64,000 bases of DNA from Actinomadura madurae (GTDB lineage Bacteria; Actinomycetota; Actinomycetes; Streptosporangiales; Streptosporangiaceae), in assembly GCF_900115095.1 (NCBI RefSeq), contig NZ_FOVH01000002.1:62001-126000 (forward strand), written 5' to 3'. Under the pieces are notes generated by a model that saw only the letters and a list, made by a program, of their open reading frames with translations, ran no database searches and was not told the DNA's origin. Positions 53,228 to 61,734 of the stretch are shown in pieces (position 1 is the stretch's first letter; the number at the start of each line of letters is the position of its first letter). The translations under genes and the position numbers were made by a program.

Positions 53228-53778
53228 TTCTTGCACGCGGTCGCTTTGCGGCAGATGGTCTTGTACCAGTTGCCCTTCTTGGACTTCTTCCAGCCGTCGT
53301 GGCAGCGCCAGGTGACGCCCTTCTTGCACTTGCCGCAGCTCTTGGAGTAGGCCCAGAGCCATCCGTCGTAGCCGCCGCTGTAGCACTGGCCGGGCCGCAG
53401 CTTGTACCAGCCCGGGTGCGACACCCCGGACTTGTGGAAGCCCTTGTACTTGCCGCTCGTCCGGCAGCACCAGCTGCACGCGTAGCTCGGCCCGCAGCCG
53501 GGGGAGCAGTTGTGGTTGGCGGCGTACGACGGGCAGCGCGGATAGATGTCGTAGTAGCCGACCAGCTGGAACCCGGACGAGAGGGCCTCGCGGGCGGGCG
53601 GGAAGACGCCGAGGGCCTTCAGCCCGGCGGTCGCGCCGGCGGCGGCGAGGCCGGTGAGGACGCTGCGCCGCACCGGCCGGAACCTCGGCTCGTCCGCGGG
53701 GACGGGACGGCGCCGGACGCGCTCTGCCCCCTCGGGGCGCGGGCCGCGCAGCGGGGGGATGTCCTCCAGTTCGATCAT
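53224..53778 (-). CDS. Tat-exported 12-cysteine protein, MauA-like
   Basis: 184 aa. A long N-terminus leads to a twin-arginine signal (RPVRRSVLTGLAAAGATAGL, RR at 37-38). The ~125-residue exported part holds exactly 12 Cys (motifs YPRCPSY, NCSPGCGP, CSWCC, CGKCKK, TWRCHDGW, CRKATAC) and 7 Trp, and is very Lys/Tyr/Gly-rich. Methylamine dehydrogenase light chain (MauA) is likewise Tat-exported, with 12 Cys in six disulfides and a Trp-Trp cofactor; the resemblance is in size, export and Cys number, not clear alignment. ATGA overlap with the MauD-like gene. Without MauB, a different enzyme or secreted peptide-like product is possible. Confidence 0.75.
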   Translation of the reverse strand: MIELEDIPPLRGPRPEGAERVRRRPVPADEPRFRPVRRSVLTGLAAAGATAGLKALGVFPPAREALSSGFQLVGYYDIYPRCPSYAANHNCSPGCGPSYACSWCCRTSGKYKGFHKSGVSHPGWYKLRPGQCYSGGYDGWLWAYSKSCGKCKKGVTWRCHDGWKKSKKGNWYKTICRKATACKN

Positions 53779-54239
53779 CGTGCCCCCTCCAGGGCGAGGT
53801 CGCGGAGGGCCTCGGCGGAGCCCACCGGCTCGGCGGACCGCACCCGCCCGTCGGCGCCGACGAGCACGGCGAACGGCGTGGCGGGGACGGCGTAGTCGGC
53901 GAACAGGCCGTCCTGCTCGCCGGTCAGCACGGTCACGCCGGGCCGGGACGCGCCGTCCGGCGGCGGGCCGGCGAAGATGGCGTGCAGCGGGCGGTCCAGG
54001 GCGCCGGCGGCGGCCAGCACGTCGGTGCAGACGCCGCAGTCGCGGTCCAGGAACAGCAGCAGGCCCGGCCCGAGCCGCTCGAAGGCCGGTGCCCGCGTCC
54101 CGGGCGCGGGGCCGAGCCCCGGCCGCGGGGACGCGCCCTGGCCGAGCGCGTGCACCTGCCGGACCAGACCGGCGACGACCAGGGCGAGCAGCAGGATCGC
54201 CACCCACGACAGCAGCAGCGCGCTGGTCTGGAAGGTCAT
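53775..54239 (-). CDS. MauD/TlpA-like membrane-anchored thioredoxin-fold protein
   Basis: 154 aa. One N-terminal membrane helix (~8-27), then a thioredoxin-like domain with active site C68-G-V-C71 (FLDRDCGVCTDV) and a conserved cis-Pro region YAVPATPFAVL. In mau clusters MauD is needed to form the disulfides of the light chain; the same role for the overlapping 12-Cys gene is a natural inference. Both ends overlap neighbours as ATGA. The domain is compact (~115 residues). Confidence 0.85.
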   Translation of the reverse strand: MTFQTSALLLSWVAILLLALVVAGLVRQVHALGQGASPRPGLGPAPGTRAPAFERLGPGLLLFLDRDCGVCTDVLAAAGALDRPLHAIFAGPPPDGASRPGVTVLTGEQDGLFADYAVPATPFAVLVGADGRVRSAEPVGSAEALRDLALEGAR

Positions 54240-54766
54240 CCGGCCGTCCTCCTCTCCTCGATCATTGCGTGCGGGAGCGTCCAGAGGATCACCGCGAACC
54301 CGAGGCCCGCCGTGCCGGCGACGAACAGCTCGGAGGCGGTGGAACCGGCGGGGAGGCCGTGCAGGGCGCCGGCCGCCGCCAGCGCGGAGAGCGCGGCGGC
54401 CCGTCCGGCGACCCAGCCGGTCATCGGTGTGCGGGCGCCCGCGCAGCCGCACGGGACGCCGTGCCGCGTGCGGGAGACATGGGCCGCGTAGATCGCGTAC
54501 AGGGCGAGCAGGGCGGCCGCGGCCGCGCACGTCACGCGCATGGGCCCGTCCCGCCAGAGCAGCAGCGCCGCCGCGCCGGCGAGGCCCGTGGCCGCCTCCA
54601 CGGCGATCACGGCCGCCGCGACGGCGCCGGCGAGGGCGGGCGGGAACACGCCGTGCGCGCGCAGCGCCGACGGCAGTGCCGCCGTGCTCCGGAGCTGCCC
54701 GGCGAGCGAGGCCAGCAGGACGAGCGGCACCGTGACGGCCGCGATGCCGGCGAGCAGCGCGGTCAC
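54236..54766 (-). CDS. MauE-family (DoxX-like) membrane protein
   Basis: 176 aa, four membrane helices plus a C-terminal hydrophobic segment. The conserved MauE pair is C106-G-C108 in RHGVPCGCAG, between helices 3 and 4. MauE proteins pass electrons across the membrane to keep MauD functional during light-chain maturation. GTG 54766 overlaps the upstream gene as GTGA and its stop overlaps the MauD-like start. A clear family member. Confidence 0.88.
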   Translation of the reverse strand: MTALLAGIAAVTVPLVLLASLAGQLRSTAALPSALRAHGVFPPALAGAVAAAVIAVEAATGLAGAAALLLWRDGPMRVTCAAAAALLALYAIYAAHVSRTRHGVPCGCAGARTPMTGWVAGRAAALSALAAAGALHGLPAGSTASELFVAGTAGLGFAVILWTLPHAMIEERRTAG

Positions 54767-55461
54767 CGGATCGCCTCGACCGCCAGCCCCGCGAGCCGGC
54801 GCGGCGTCTCCCGTACCTGGTCCTCCTCGGGCAGCACGGTCACCAGCAGCGACCGGAGCGCGAGCAGGAAGTACGGCCCCTGGCCCTCCACCGTGTCCTG
54901 GAAGAGCTCGCCGCCCGCCACCGAGGCGCCGCGCCACGGCGGCAGCCTCCTGCGGGTCTGCGTGGTGAGCGGGGTGATCTCCAGGAGGCCGAGCCCGGGG
55001 ACCTCCTTGACCATCTCGGCGGGGTCGGGGCGGCGCGCCCGCCCGCGCGGGACGGCGGTCACGCCGTCGGCGTGCTCGGTGAGCCGCAGCGTGCCGAAGA
55101 AGGCCACCGCGTCCGCGGGGCGCCCGTGGTAGAGGTGCGTGAACACCGCGTGCCGGCGGCCCTCCCACACGGCCGCGAGGACCGGGTCGCGCAGCCCGGT
55201 GTCGGGGTCGCGGGTCGCCGTCCGGCCGACCCGCAGCCGCCCGCCCTGGAGGTGGAACTCCTCCTCGAAGCGGTCGAGCCCGATGTCCTCCGCCCAGCCG
55301 AGCGCGTCCTCGCGGGTGCCGGAGGAGATCTCGTGGAGCCGGCCGCCGTCGGCGATCCGCGCCACCGACGTGCACGGATGCCGGAAGTCGTGCTTGCCGG
55401 AGAGCCGGACGCGCACACCGTCCAGCGACCGATGGGTGACCTCGCGTCCAGGTTTGCCCAT
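54763..55461 (-). CDS. First gene of the Mau-like operon, unknown cytosolic protein
   Basis: 232 aa from ATG 55461 (GGAAGGGG seven nt upstream). Soluble, no signal peptide, one Cys (HPCTS). It alternates beta-like and charged stretches (VRVRLSGKHDFRH, LRVGRTATRD, GVTAVPRGRARR). I recognise no family and no catalytic motif. Being first in an NTGA-coupled operon with MauE/MauD/MauA-like genes, it may act on or sense the product, or bind the palindrome just upstream. Its promoter region is shared with dut. Confidence 0.75.
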   Translation of the reverse strand: MGKPGREVTHRSLDGVRVRLSGKHDFRHPCTSVARIADGGRLHEISSGTREDALGWAEDIGLDRFEEEFHLQGGRLRVGRTATRDPDTGLRDPVLAAVWEGRRHAVFTHLYHGRPADAVAFFGTLRLTEHADGVTAVPRGRARRPDPAEMVKEVPGLGLLEITPLTTQTRRRLPPWRGASVAGGELFQDTVEGQGPYFLLALRSLLVTVLPEEDQVRETPRRLAGLAVEAIR

Positions 55462-55473
55462 GTCGTCCCCTTC

Positions 55474-55495
55474 CTGTGGGACGCATGTCCCACAG
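55474..55495. promoter_or_regulatory. Perfect interrupted palindrome upstream of the Mau-like operon
   Basis: CTGTGGGAC and GTCCCACAG separated by GCAT, 13-34 bp before the operon's first ATG. Likely a repressor operator or an RNA hairpin at the start of the message. I cannot match it to a known regulator. Confidence 0.6.
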
Positions 55496-55696
55496 AAGCA
55501 CCGCGGGTAACAGATGTGACGCTACGCGTGATCTGGAGCTTCGGGGCCAAACCTTCCGGAAGTGGTCACGTCCGGGACCGGGTAGGGTCAACTGCCGGAC
55601 TCTCGCGCGGCGGCGGCGTTTCAGCGGCGGCCGGGCTCGGTGCCCTGGGTAGGGTCGTGGGGTTTTCCGGCAGGTTGAGCGCGTGAGGTGGAACCC

Positions 55697-56188
55697 GTGA
55701 GCAAGGTCGATGTGCTGATCCAACGGCTCGATCCGCGGTTGCCGCTGCCGCAGTACGCCCATCCCGGCGACGCGGGCGCCGATCTGGTCACCGCCGTGGA
55801 CGTCGAGCTGCCGCCGGGGGAGCGCGCGGTCGTGCCCACCGGGATGGCGATCGCCCTGCCGGACGGCTACGCCGCTTTCATTCACCCGAGGTCCGGATTG
55901 GGCGCTAGGTTGGGAGTGACCATAGTCAACGCACCCGGAACGGTCGACGCCGGCTATCGGGGTGAGATCAAGGTGACCCTGCTGAACACCGACCCCCGCG
56001 CCACGGTGACGCTGCGGCGCGGAGACCGCATCGCGCAGATGGTCGTGCAGCGGGTCGAGCGGGCGGTGTTCCACGAGGTCGCCGACCTTCCCGGATCGGC
56101 GCGCGGAGCGGACGGCCTCGGGTCGACCGGCGGATTCGGCCCGGCGCCCGGGTCCGGGAACAATGAGCACAGTCGAGAAGGAGCGTGA
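55697..56188 (+). CDS. dut: dUTP diphosphatase
   Basis: 163 aa from GTG 55697 (GAGGTGG five nt upstream; a GTG at 55688 is less well placed). All five trimeric dUTPase motifs are present: GDAGADL, PRSGLG, the [15 protein letters not shown] hairpin, RGDRIAQMV, and the C-terminal GSTGGFG arm. It hydrolyses dUTP to dUMP and PPi, keeping uracil out of DNA and feeding thymidylate. Followed by DUF3710 three nt later, the usual order in actinomycetes. Confidence 0.95.
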   Translation: MSKVDVLIQRLDPRLPLPQYAHPGDAGADLVTAVDVELPPGERAVVPTGMAIALPDGYAAFIHPRSGLGARLGVTIVNAPGTVDAGYRGEIKVTLLNTDPRATVTLRRGDRIAQMVVQRVERAVFHEVADLPGSARGADGLGSTGGFGPAPGSGNNEHSREGA

Positions 56189-56191
56189 GTC

Positions 56192-57004
56192 GTGGCTTTT
56201 GGACGTCGCCGGCAGGCCGAGGAGCCCGAGAAGGGTGCCGAGGTGGCCGAGGAGCCGGCGGAGACCGCCGAGGAGGCTCCCGCCGAGGCGGAGTCGGCCA
56301 CGGGCGGGCCGTGGGACTCGGGGGACTCCTTCCCCGAGTTGCAGCGGCTCGATTTCGGGGCGCTCAAGGTGCCGGTCGCCCCGGGACTGGGTTTCCAGGT
56401 GAACTTCGAGGCCACCCAGGTGGACGAGGAGGGCAACCCGCTGGACGGGCGGCCCGTCGCCGTGCTGGTGCAGTACGAGGAGAGCGCCATGCAGCTCCAG
56501 GTGTTCGCCGCGCCGAAGCGCAGCGGCATCTGGGAGGACGTGCGCCGTGAGACCGCCAAGGACATCCAGGAGGAGGCCCAGGGCCAGATCCAGGAGGGCG
56601 AGGGCCCGTTCGGCCCCGAACTGCTGGCGATGGTGCCCGCCGCGCTGACCGAGGAGGTCCTCGCGGAGATGCCGCAGGAGGTCCGCGAGCAGATCCCGGC
56701 CGAGTTCATCGAGCAGGGCTGGGCGCCGCAGATCATCCGTTTCCTCGGGGTGGACGGCCCCCGCTGGTTCCTCCAGGCCACGGTGCACGGCGCCGCGATC
56801 GAGGACGAGGAGCAGTGGCAGGTCCTCGAGGACGTGCTGAGCGGCATCGTCGTGCACCGCGGCGACGCCCCGATGCCTCCCCGCGACCTGCTGGAGCTGC
56901 AGATCCCCAAGGAGTTCAGCGAGGGCGCCGAGGAGCAGGAGGGCGAGGCCGAGGAGACCTTCAACCCCTTCGAGCGCGGTCCCGAGATCACCGAGGTCCG
57001 CTGA
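56192..57004 (+). CDS. DUF3710 protein
   Basis: 270 aa from GTG 56192. An N-terminal acidic E/A-rich segment (~40 residues) and C-terminal acidic tail flank a globular core with RLDFGALKVPV, FAAPKRSGIWEDVR, WFLQATVHG and DAPMPPRDLLEL. DUF3710 always seems to follow dut in actinomycetes. Function unknown; the negative tails suggest a soluble scaffold. It shares the dut transcript, ending at a strong hairpin. Confidence 0.92.
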   Translation: MAFGRRRQAEEPEKGAEVAEEPAETAEEAPAEAESATGGPWDSGDSFPELQRLDFGALKVPVAPGLGFQVNFEATQVDEEGNPLDGRPVAVLVQYEESAMQLQVFAAPKRSGIWEDVRRETAKDIQEEAQGQIQEGEGPFGPELLAMVPAALTEEVLAEMPQEVREQIPAEFIEQGWAPQIIRFLGVDGPRWFLQATVHGAAIEDEEQWQVLEDVLSGIVVHRGDAPMPPRDLLELQIPKEFSEGAEEQEGEAEETFNPFERGPEITEVR

Positions 57005-57075
57005 GGCCGAGCCTCGCCGGCCGCCCGCCGGGGCCTCCGGGGTCCCGCGCCGGACGAGCCTGCGCCGGATCACCG

Positions 57076-57117
57076 CCCGCCGGGGCACACGCCTTTTCGG
57101 ACGTGCGCCCCGGCGGG
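57076..57117. terminator. 16-bp stem terminator of dut-DUF3710
   Basis: CCCGCCGGGGCACACG and CGTGCGCCCCGGCGGG around a 10-nt loop containing CTTTT; one G-U-type mismatch. Lies 72 bp after the DUF3710 stop. Confidence 0.8.
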
Positions 57118-57180
57118 TTCCTGCCGTCTGCGCCGGGCGGATTCCTTGCCTTGGACGGCCCGCGGGTGGTCAATCAGGGC

Positions 57181-57261
57181 ATGTCGAAGAAGACGCGCAA
57201 ACGCCGTGCCCGCAAGAGAAGCAAGCACAACAAGGGCAAGCGGCCCAACGCCCGACGCTAG
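57181..57261 (+). CDS. Ribosomal protein bL37, 26 aa
   Basis: A 27-codon frame, MSKKTRKRRARKRSKHNKG in its first 19 residues, ending KRPNARR: almost all basic, with the HNKGKRPN-type C-terminal motif of the actinobacterial 50S protein bL37 found in mycobacterial ribosome structures. Too short for most gene finders. CAGGG a few nt upstream may help initiation. Its TAG overlaps the convergent LmbE stop in CTAG. Confidence 0.8.
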   Translation: MSKKTRKRRARKRSKHNKGKRPNARR

Positions 57262-57959
57262 GACCCGATCATCTCGAACGTCATCGCGTGCTCGACGCCG
57301 GCGGCGCGCCCGCCCTCCTCGGCCATGCCGGTGAGGAACGCGGCCGCGTCGAACCCGGCGCCGAGGTTCGAGAAGTACACCCGGTGCGCGAGCAGGGAGT
57401 CGATGCCCGCCTGCAGGTGGCCGCCGACGTCGACGTAGTGGGTGGCCGACGGCGACCCGCCGAAGAGCGCGAACCGGACGCCCTGCCACGGTTCGAGGTC
57501 GAGGTCGCGGAACACCCACCGGTTCGCCGCGTCCCTGATCGCGTCCGCGACGGCGAGGCCGAGCGCCCGGTGGTCGGCCATGTTGAAGCCGCCGCCGGGG
57601 AAGGTCTCCCGGAAGTTGACCGACAGGACGACCTCGGGCCGGTGCCACCGGATCGCGGCGGCGATGGAGCGCCGCAGCGGCAGCCCGTACTCCAGCATGC
57701 CGTCCGGCAGGTCGAGGAACTCGACGGTCTCGACCCCGACGATCCGCGCCGCCTCGATCTGCTCCGCGCTGCGGATCCGGCGGACCTCGTCGGGGTCCAT
57801 CGAGTCGATCCCGGCCTCGCCGCGGGTGGCGAGCACCTCGGTCACGGTCTTGCCCTGGCCCGTCCACCTGGCGACCGCCGCCGACGTCCCGTACTCCAGG
57901 TCGTCGGGGTGCGCCACGACCGCGAGGGCCCGGTCCCAGTCCTCAGGTACTTCGTCCAT
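57258..57959 (-). CDS. LmbE/PIG-L family deacetylase
   Basis: 233 aa, starting MDEVPEDWDRALAVVAHPDD with the zinc-binding AHPDDLEYG motif (His, Asp, Asp) at residues 16-24; the second His is in NMADHRALG. The family removes acetyl from GlcNAc-inositol (MshB), mycothiol conjugates or antibiotics. MshB itself is longer, so another amide substrate is likely. ATG 57959 follows GAGGGG. It shares a CTAG stop overlap with bL37. Confidence 0.9.
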   Translation of the reverse strand: MDEVPEDWDRALAVVAHPDDLEYGTSAAVARWTGQGKTVTEVLATRGEAGIDSMDPDEVRRIRSAEQIEAARIVGVETVEFLDLPDGMLEYGLPLRRSIAAAIRWHRPEVVLSVNFRETFPGGGFNMADHRALGLAVADAIRDAANRWVFRDLDLEPWQGVRFALFGGSPSATHYVDVGGHLQAGIDSLLAHRVYFSNLGAGFDAAAFLTGMAEEGGRAAGVEHAMTFEMIGS

Positions 57960-57994
57960 CCCCTCATCCTGACCGATCCCGTCCGGGATATGGC

Positions 57995-59275
57995 TCACAG
58001 GTAGCGCAGCCAGAGGTAGGGGGTCGACAGGGCGACCATGGCGAGGGTGACGACGAGCCCGTAGCGGGTGAAGCGCCAGAAGCTGATCGGGGTGCCGTTG
58101 CGGGCGGCGATGCCGAGCACGACGACGTTGGCGCTCGCGCCGATCGCGGTGGCGTTGCCGCCGAGGTCGGCGCCGAGGGCGAGCGCCCACCACAGGACGT
58201 GCCCCTCCGTGCCCGGGTACTGCCCGGCCAGGTCGGCGACGATCGGGCTCATCGTGGCGACATAGGGGATGTTGTCCACGATCGCCGACAGGCCGGCGGA
58301 CGCCCACAGCAGCAGCATCGCGGCGACCCCGAGCCGTCCGCCGGTGGCGTCGGCGGCGGCCTCGGAGATCTGGCCGATGACGCCCGTCCGGACGAGCCCG
58401 CCGACCATCACGAACAGGCCGGCGAAGAACACCAGCGTGGGCCACTCGACCTCGGCGAGCGCCTCCTCGGTGGTGACCCGGGTCGCGGCGACGAGCAGCC
58501 CGGCGCCGAGCAGCGCGACCACGGACGGCTCGTAGTGCAGGACGGGATGCAGCACGAACGCCGCCACGACGACGCCGAGGACGGCGAGTCCCTGCGCGAG
58601 CAGCCGCCGGTTGGTGATGGCCTCCCGCTCCTCCAGCTCCATGATCTCGGCGGCGAGGCCGGGGTCGTAGCGGAACGCCGAGCGGAACAGCCACCGGCAC
58701 AGCCCGCAGAAGACGATCACCAGCAGCACGACGAGGGGCGCGAGGTGGACGAGGAAGTCGTTGAACGACAGTCCGCCGCGACTGGCGATGATGATGTTGG
58801 GCGGGTCGCCGACGAGCGTCGCGGTGCCGCCGATGTTGGACGCCATGACCTCGGCGATCAGGTACGGCTCGGGTGCCAGGCGGAGCCGCTCGCAGACGAG
58901 GAAGGTCACGGGCGCGATCAGCAGGACGGTGGTGACGTTGTCCAGCAGCGCGGACGCCCCGGCCGTCAGGGCGACCAGCATCACCATCAGCCGGTAGGGG
59001 CGTCCCCGCGCGCGCTTGGCGGCCCAGATCGCCACGTACTCGAACAGGCCGGTGCGCCGCAGCACCGAGACGATCACCATCATGCCGAGGAGCAGGAAGA
59101 CGACGTTCCAGTCGATCCCGGACTCGGGGGAGAAGAACGCGTCCTCGGCGTCGGTCACGTGCAGCAGGAGCATCAGGCCGGCGCCGCCGAGCGCCACCGC
59201 CGTCCGGTGCACCTTCTCCGAGGCGATCATCACGTACGCGCAGACGAAGATGATGATCGCGGCGGTGGCCTGCAC
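57995..59275 (-). CDS. ArsB/NhaD-type (SLC13) anion permease
   Basis: 426 aa, 11-12 membrane helices, GTG 59275 with GGGAGG four nt upstream. Ion-transporter superfamily motifs: [27 protein letters not shown], and in the second half [13 protein letters not shown] and [14 protein letters not shown], the twin re-entrant SNT-like sites. NhaD/ArsB-type proteins move anions or Na+/H+; the DNVTT/DNIPY pair and VGDPPN are those of the ArsB/P-protein group. Substrate unknown. Same orientation as LmbE, 35 bp apart. Confidence 0.9.
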   Translation of the reverse strand: MQATAAIIIFVCAYVMIASEKVHRTAVALGGAGLMLLLHVTDAEDAFFSPESGIDWNVVFLLLGMMVIVSVLRRTGLFEYVAIWAAKRARGRPYRLMVMLVALTAGASALLDNVTTVLLIAPVTFLVCERLRLAPEPYLIAEVMASNIGGTATLVGDPPNIIIASRGGLSFNDFLVHLAPLVVLLVIVFCGLCRWLFRSAFRYDPGLAAEIMELEEREAITNRRLLAQGLAVLGVVVAAFVLHPVLHYEPSVVALLGAGLLVAATRVTTEEALAEVEWPTLVFFAGLFVMVGGLVRTGVIGQISEAAADATGGRLGVAAMLLLWASAGLSAIVDNIPYVATMSPIVADLAGQYPGTEGHVLWWALALGADLGGNATAIGASANVVVLGIAARNGTPISFWRFTRYGLVVTLAMVALSTPYLWLRYL

Positions 59276-59508
59276 GGAGCCTCCCGGTCGGCGTGCTGGT
59301 GGCGGGAGGTGCCGGCCGGGCCGGGCCTCCCGCCGCACCGGGGGCGACTCTACTGGGCACCCCCGCGCCGGCACGACGGCGGGGCCCGGCGATGGTGGGG
59401 TTTTGCCTACCCCGATCGGCGTGCTGGACCCATCCTCGGCGGCCTTCGCCGTCCGTAGCTTCGTTCCCGAGGCGCCCCGCGAGGGGGCGCCGGGCGGGAG
59501 GTAAGACG

Positions 59509-60309
59509 ATGTTCGGACGCAGCAGGGAGCCGCGGCGGGCGCCCGGGGGGCCCGGCGAGGCGCTCCGGCTGGAGAACGTGCGCCGGGTGTACGGCACGGA
59601 GGGCAACCAGGTGGCCGCGCTGGACGGCGTGTCGCTGTCGTTGCCGGCCGGGTCGTTCACCGCGGTGATGGGCCCGTCGGGGTCGGGCAAGAGCACGCTG
59701 CTGCAGTGCGCGGCGGGCCTGGACCGTCCGACCGAGGGCCGGGTCTTCGTGGACGGCGCCGAGCTGACCGGCGACGGGGAGGCGGCGCTGACGAGGTTCC
59801 GGCGGCAGCGGATCGGCTTCGTCTTCCAGCAGTTCAACCTGCTGCCGACGCTGACCGTCATGGAGAACACGGTGCTTCCGCTGAAGCTGGCGGGCCGCCG
59901 GCCCGATCGGGCGCGGGCGCGGGAGATCCTGGAGCGGGTGGGGCTCGGGCAGCGGCTCGGCCACCTGCCGGCGCAGCTGTCCGGCGGCCAGCAGCAGCGG
60001 GTGGCGATCGCGCGGGCGCTGGTCACCGAGCCGCGCGTGGTGTTCGCGGACGAGCCGACCGGCGCGCTCGACACGCGCAGCGCCCGTGACGTGCTGAGCC
60101 TGCTGAGGGAGTCGGTGCGGACGTTCGGGCAGACGGTGGTGATGGTCACCCATGACCCGGTCGCCGCGTCCTATGCGAACGCCGTCCTGTACCTGGCGGA
60201 CGGACGGATCGTCGGCCACCAGACCGCGCCCACGGCCGAGGCCGTGGCGGAGCGGATGACGCACCTGGCCGACGAGGTCGAGCGGCAGCGCACGATGGCG
60301 GGAGCGTGA
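59509..60309 (+). CDS. MacB/LolD-type ABC ATPase
   Basis: 266 aa, ATG 59509 after GGGAGGTAA. Walker [11 protein letters not shown]-loop [14 protein letters not shown], signature LSGGQQQRV, Walker [13 protein letters not shown] and H-loop TVVMVTHDP are all intact. The N-terminal ~20 residues are an extra basic tail. It drives a type VII mechanotransmission exporter with the FtsX-like permease 1 bp downstream. Confidence 0.93.
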   Translation: MFGRSREPRRAPGGPGEALRLENVRRVYGTEGNQVAALDGVSLSLPAGSFTAVMGPSGSGKSTLLQCAAGLDRPTEGRVFVDGAELTGDGEAALTRFRRQRIGFVFQQFNLLPTLTVMENTVLPLKLAGRRPDRARAREILERVGLGQRLGHLPAQLSGGQQQRVAIARALVTEPRVVFADEPTGALDTRSARDVLSLLRESVRTFGQTVVMVTHDPVAASYANAVLYLADGRIVGHQTAPTAEAVAERMTHLADEVERQRTMAGA

Positions 60310-60310
60310 C

Positions 60311-61669
60311 ATGTTCGGTCTGGCGATCCGTTCACTGCGCCGGCGCGCGAGCGCGTTCACGGCGAGCTTCCTCGCGATGTTCCTCGGTTCGGCGATCATC
60401 ATGGCGTTCGCCTCGATGCTCGACACGGCGCGGGCGAGCGGCGTGACCGGGCCGCCCCGGGACACGCTCGTCATCATGGCGAACGTCGTCGGCGGCTGGG
60501 GCCTGCTGCTGGTGGTCTTCGCCGTCACCTCGACGCTGACCCTGTCGGTCCGGCAGCGGGCCGCGGAGATGGCGCTGCTGAAGAGCGTCGGCGCGACCCC
60601 GGGCCAGGTCGGCCGCATGATCGTCGGTGAGGCGGCGGGCCTCGCGGTGGTGGCGGCGCTGCTCGGCATCGTCCCGGCGATGCTGATCGGGCGCGGCCTG
60701 GTCTGGATGCTGCACGACACCGGCCAGGTGCCCGCGGGCGTCGCCCACTCCTTCGGTCCGATCGCGCTGTCGATGGGCATCGGGATCACGCTGGTGTCCG
60801 CGGCCGGCGCCGCGCTGATCACCGCGCGCCGCGCCGTCCGGGTCCGGGCGGCCGAGTCGATGGCGGACGCGGCCGTCGACACCGGCCGGCTGAGCAGGAA
60901 GCGCATCGTGTTCGCGGTGCTGTTCCTGCTGGTCGCCGTGAGCGAGGCGGTCGTCACGGTGACGCTGATGGACGGCAAGGGCACCGACGCGATGGCGACG
61001 TCCGGACAGGCCGACATCTTCGCCTCGATCGCGCTGGCGCTGCTGGCTCCGGCGATCATGCGCGGGGTCACGGCGCTGCTGGCGCGCCCGGTCCGGCTGC
61101 TCGGCGGGGCGGCCGGCGACCTGGCGATCACCACCATGCGGCGCCGCCTCGGGGCGCTGGCGTCGGCGGTCACGCCGGTCATCCTGTTCGTCGGCATCGC
61201 GGTCGGCACGCTGTTCCTGCAGGCCGCCGAGAACGCGGCCATGGACGCGGCCGGGCTGGCCAAGGACGCCGAGCAGAAGAGCATCGAGATGCTCAACCTC
61301 GTCGTCATCGGCATGGTGGTGCTGTTCGCCGCGATCATGCTCGTCAACACGCTCATCGCGGCGACGGCGCACCGCGGCCGCGAGTTCGGCCAGACCCGGC
61401 TCGCCGGCGCGACCCCGCGCCAGGTGCTCGGCGCGGTCGCGGTGGAATCGGCGGTGCTGACCGTCACCGGCGTGGTCTGCGGGACGGTCGCCGCGGTCTT
61501 CACGGTCGTGCCGTTCGGCCTCGCCCGGCGGGACACGCTGGCCCCGGACGGGAGCGTGTGGACCTACCTCGGGGTCGTCGCGCTCGCCGCGGTGCTGACC
61601 GGCGCGACCGCCTACGGCGCGGCCCGCCGCACGATCCGCGTGCCGGCCGTGGAGGCGGCGCTGCGCTGA
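60311..61669 (+). CDS. FtsX/MacB-like ABC permease
   Basis: 452 aa with an N-terminal helix, two large hydrophobic blocks (~55-165 and ~320-440), and a shorter central pair of helices near 190-260, i.e. the duplicated FtsX half-domains. LIATTARHRGREFGQTRLAGATPRQV and the matching QRAAEMALLKSVGATPGQV (short motifs) are the MacB-type coupling helices in both halves. No large periplasmic domain. Likely exports a lipopeptide- or antibiotic-like molecule; the TetR-type palindrome right after it may regulate the next gene rather than this one. Confidence 0.9.
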   Translation: MFGLAIRSLRRRASAFTASFLAMFLGSAIIMAFASMLDTARASGVTGPPRDTLVIMANVVGGWGLLLVVFAVTSTLTLSVRQRAAEMALLKSVGATPGQVGRMIVGEAAGLAVVAALLGIVPAMLIGRGLVWMLHDTGQVPAGVAHSFGPIALSMGIGITLVSAAGAALITARRAVRVRAAESMADAAVDTGRLSRKRIVFAVLFLLVAVSEAVVTVTLMDGKGTDAMATSGQADIFASIALALLAPAIMRGVTALLARPVRLLGGAAGDLAITTMRRRLGALASAVTPVILFVGIAVGTLFLQAAENAAMDAAGLAKDAEQKSIEMLNLVVIGMVVLFAAIMLVNTLIAATAHRGREFGQTRLAGATPRQVLGAVAVESAVLTVTGVVCGTVAAVFTVVPFGLARRDTLAPDGSVWTYLGVVALAAVLTGATAYGAARRTIRVPAVEAALR

Positions 61670-61684
61670 CCGGTTGTGCTCCGC

Positions 61685-61717
61685 GTGAGTGCTCATCCAT
61701 ACTGGGTGAGCACTCAC
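61685..61717. promoter_or_regulatory. TetR-type operator
   Basis: Perfect 11-bp arms GTGAGTGCTCA and TGAGCACTCAC with an 11-bp spacer (TCCATACTGGG) that contains a CATACT -10-like hexamer. It lies 18-50 bp before the 274-aa gene. The GAGTGCTCA/TGAGCACTC core is common among TetR-family sites. No tetR gene is in the window. Confidence 0.75.
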
Positions 61718-61734
61718 TCATTTCGGAGGCGGAC

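Noticed and set aside
53069..53479. 136-codon minus-strand frame over the MauA-like gene
   Set aside because: Its 5' part is an alternative frame of the 12-Cys gene; only the last ~52 codons are considered possible.
57258..60149. 963-codon minus-strand open frame extending LmbE
   Set aside because: Joins LmbE in frame with Arg/Ala-rich antisense sequence; the real start is ATG 57959 with a ribosome site, and the permease is a separate gene.
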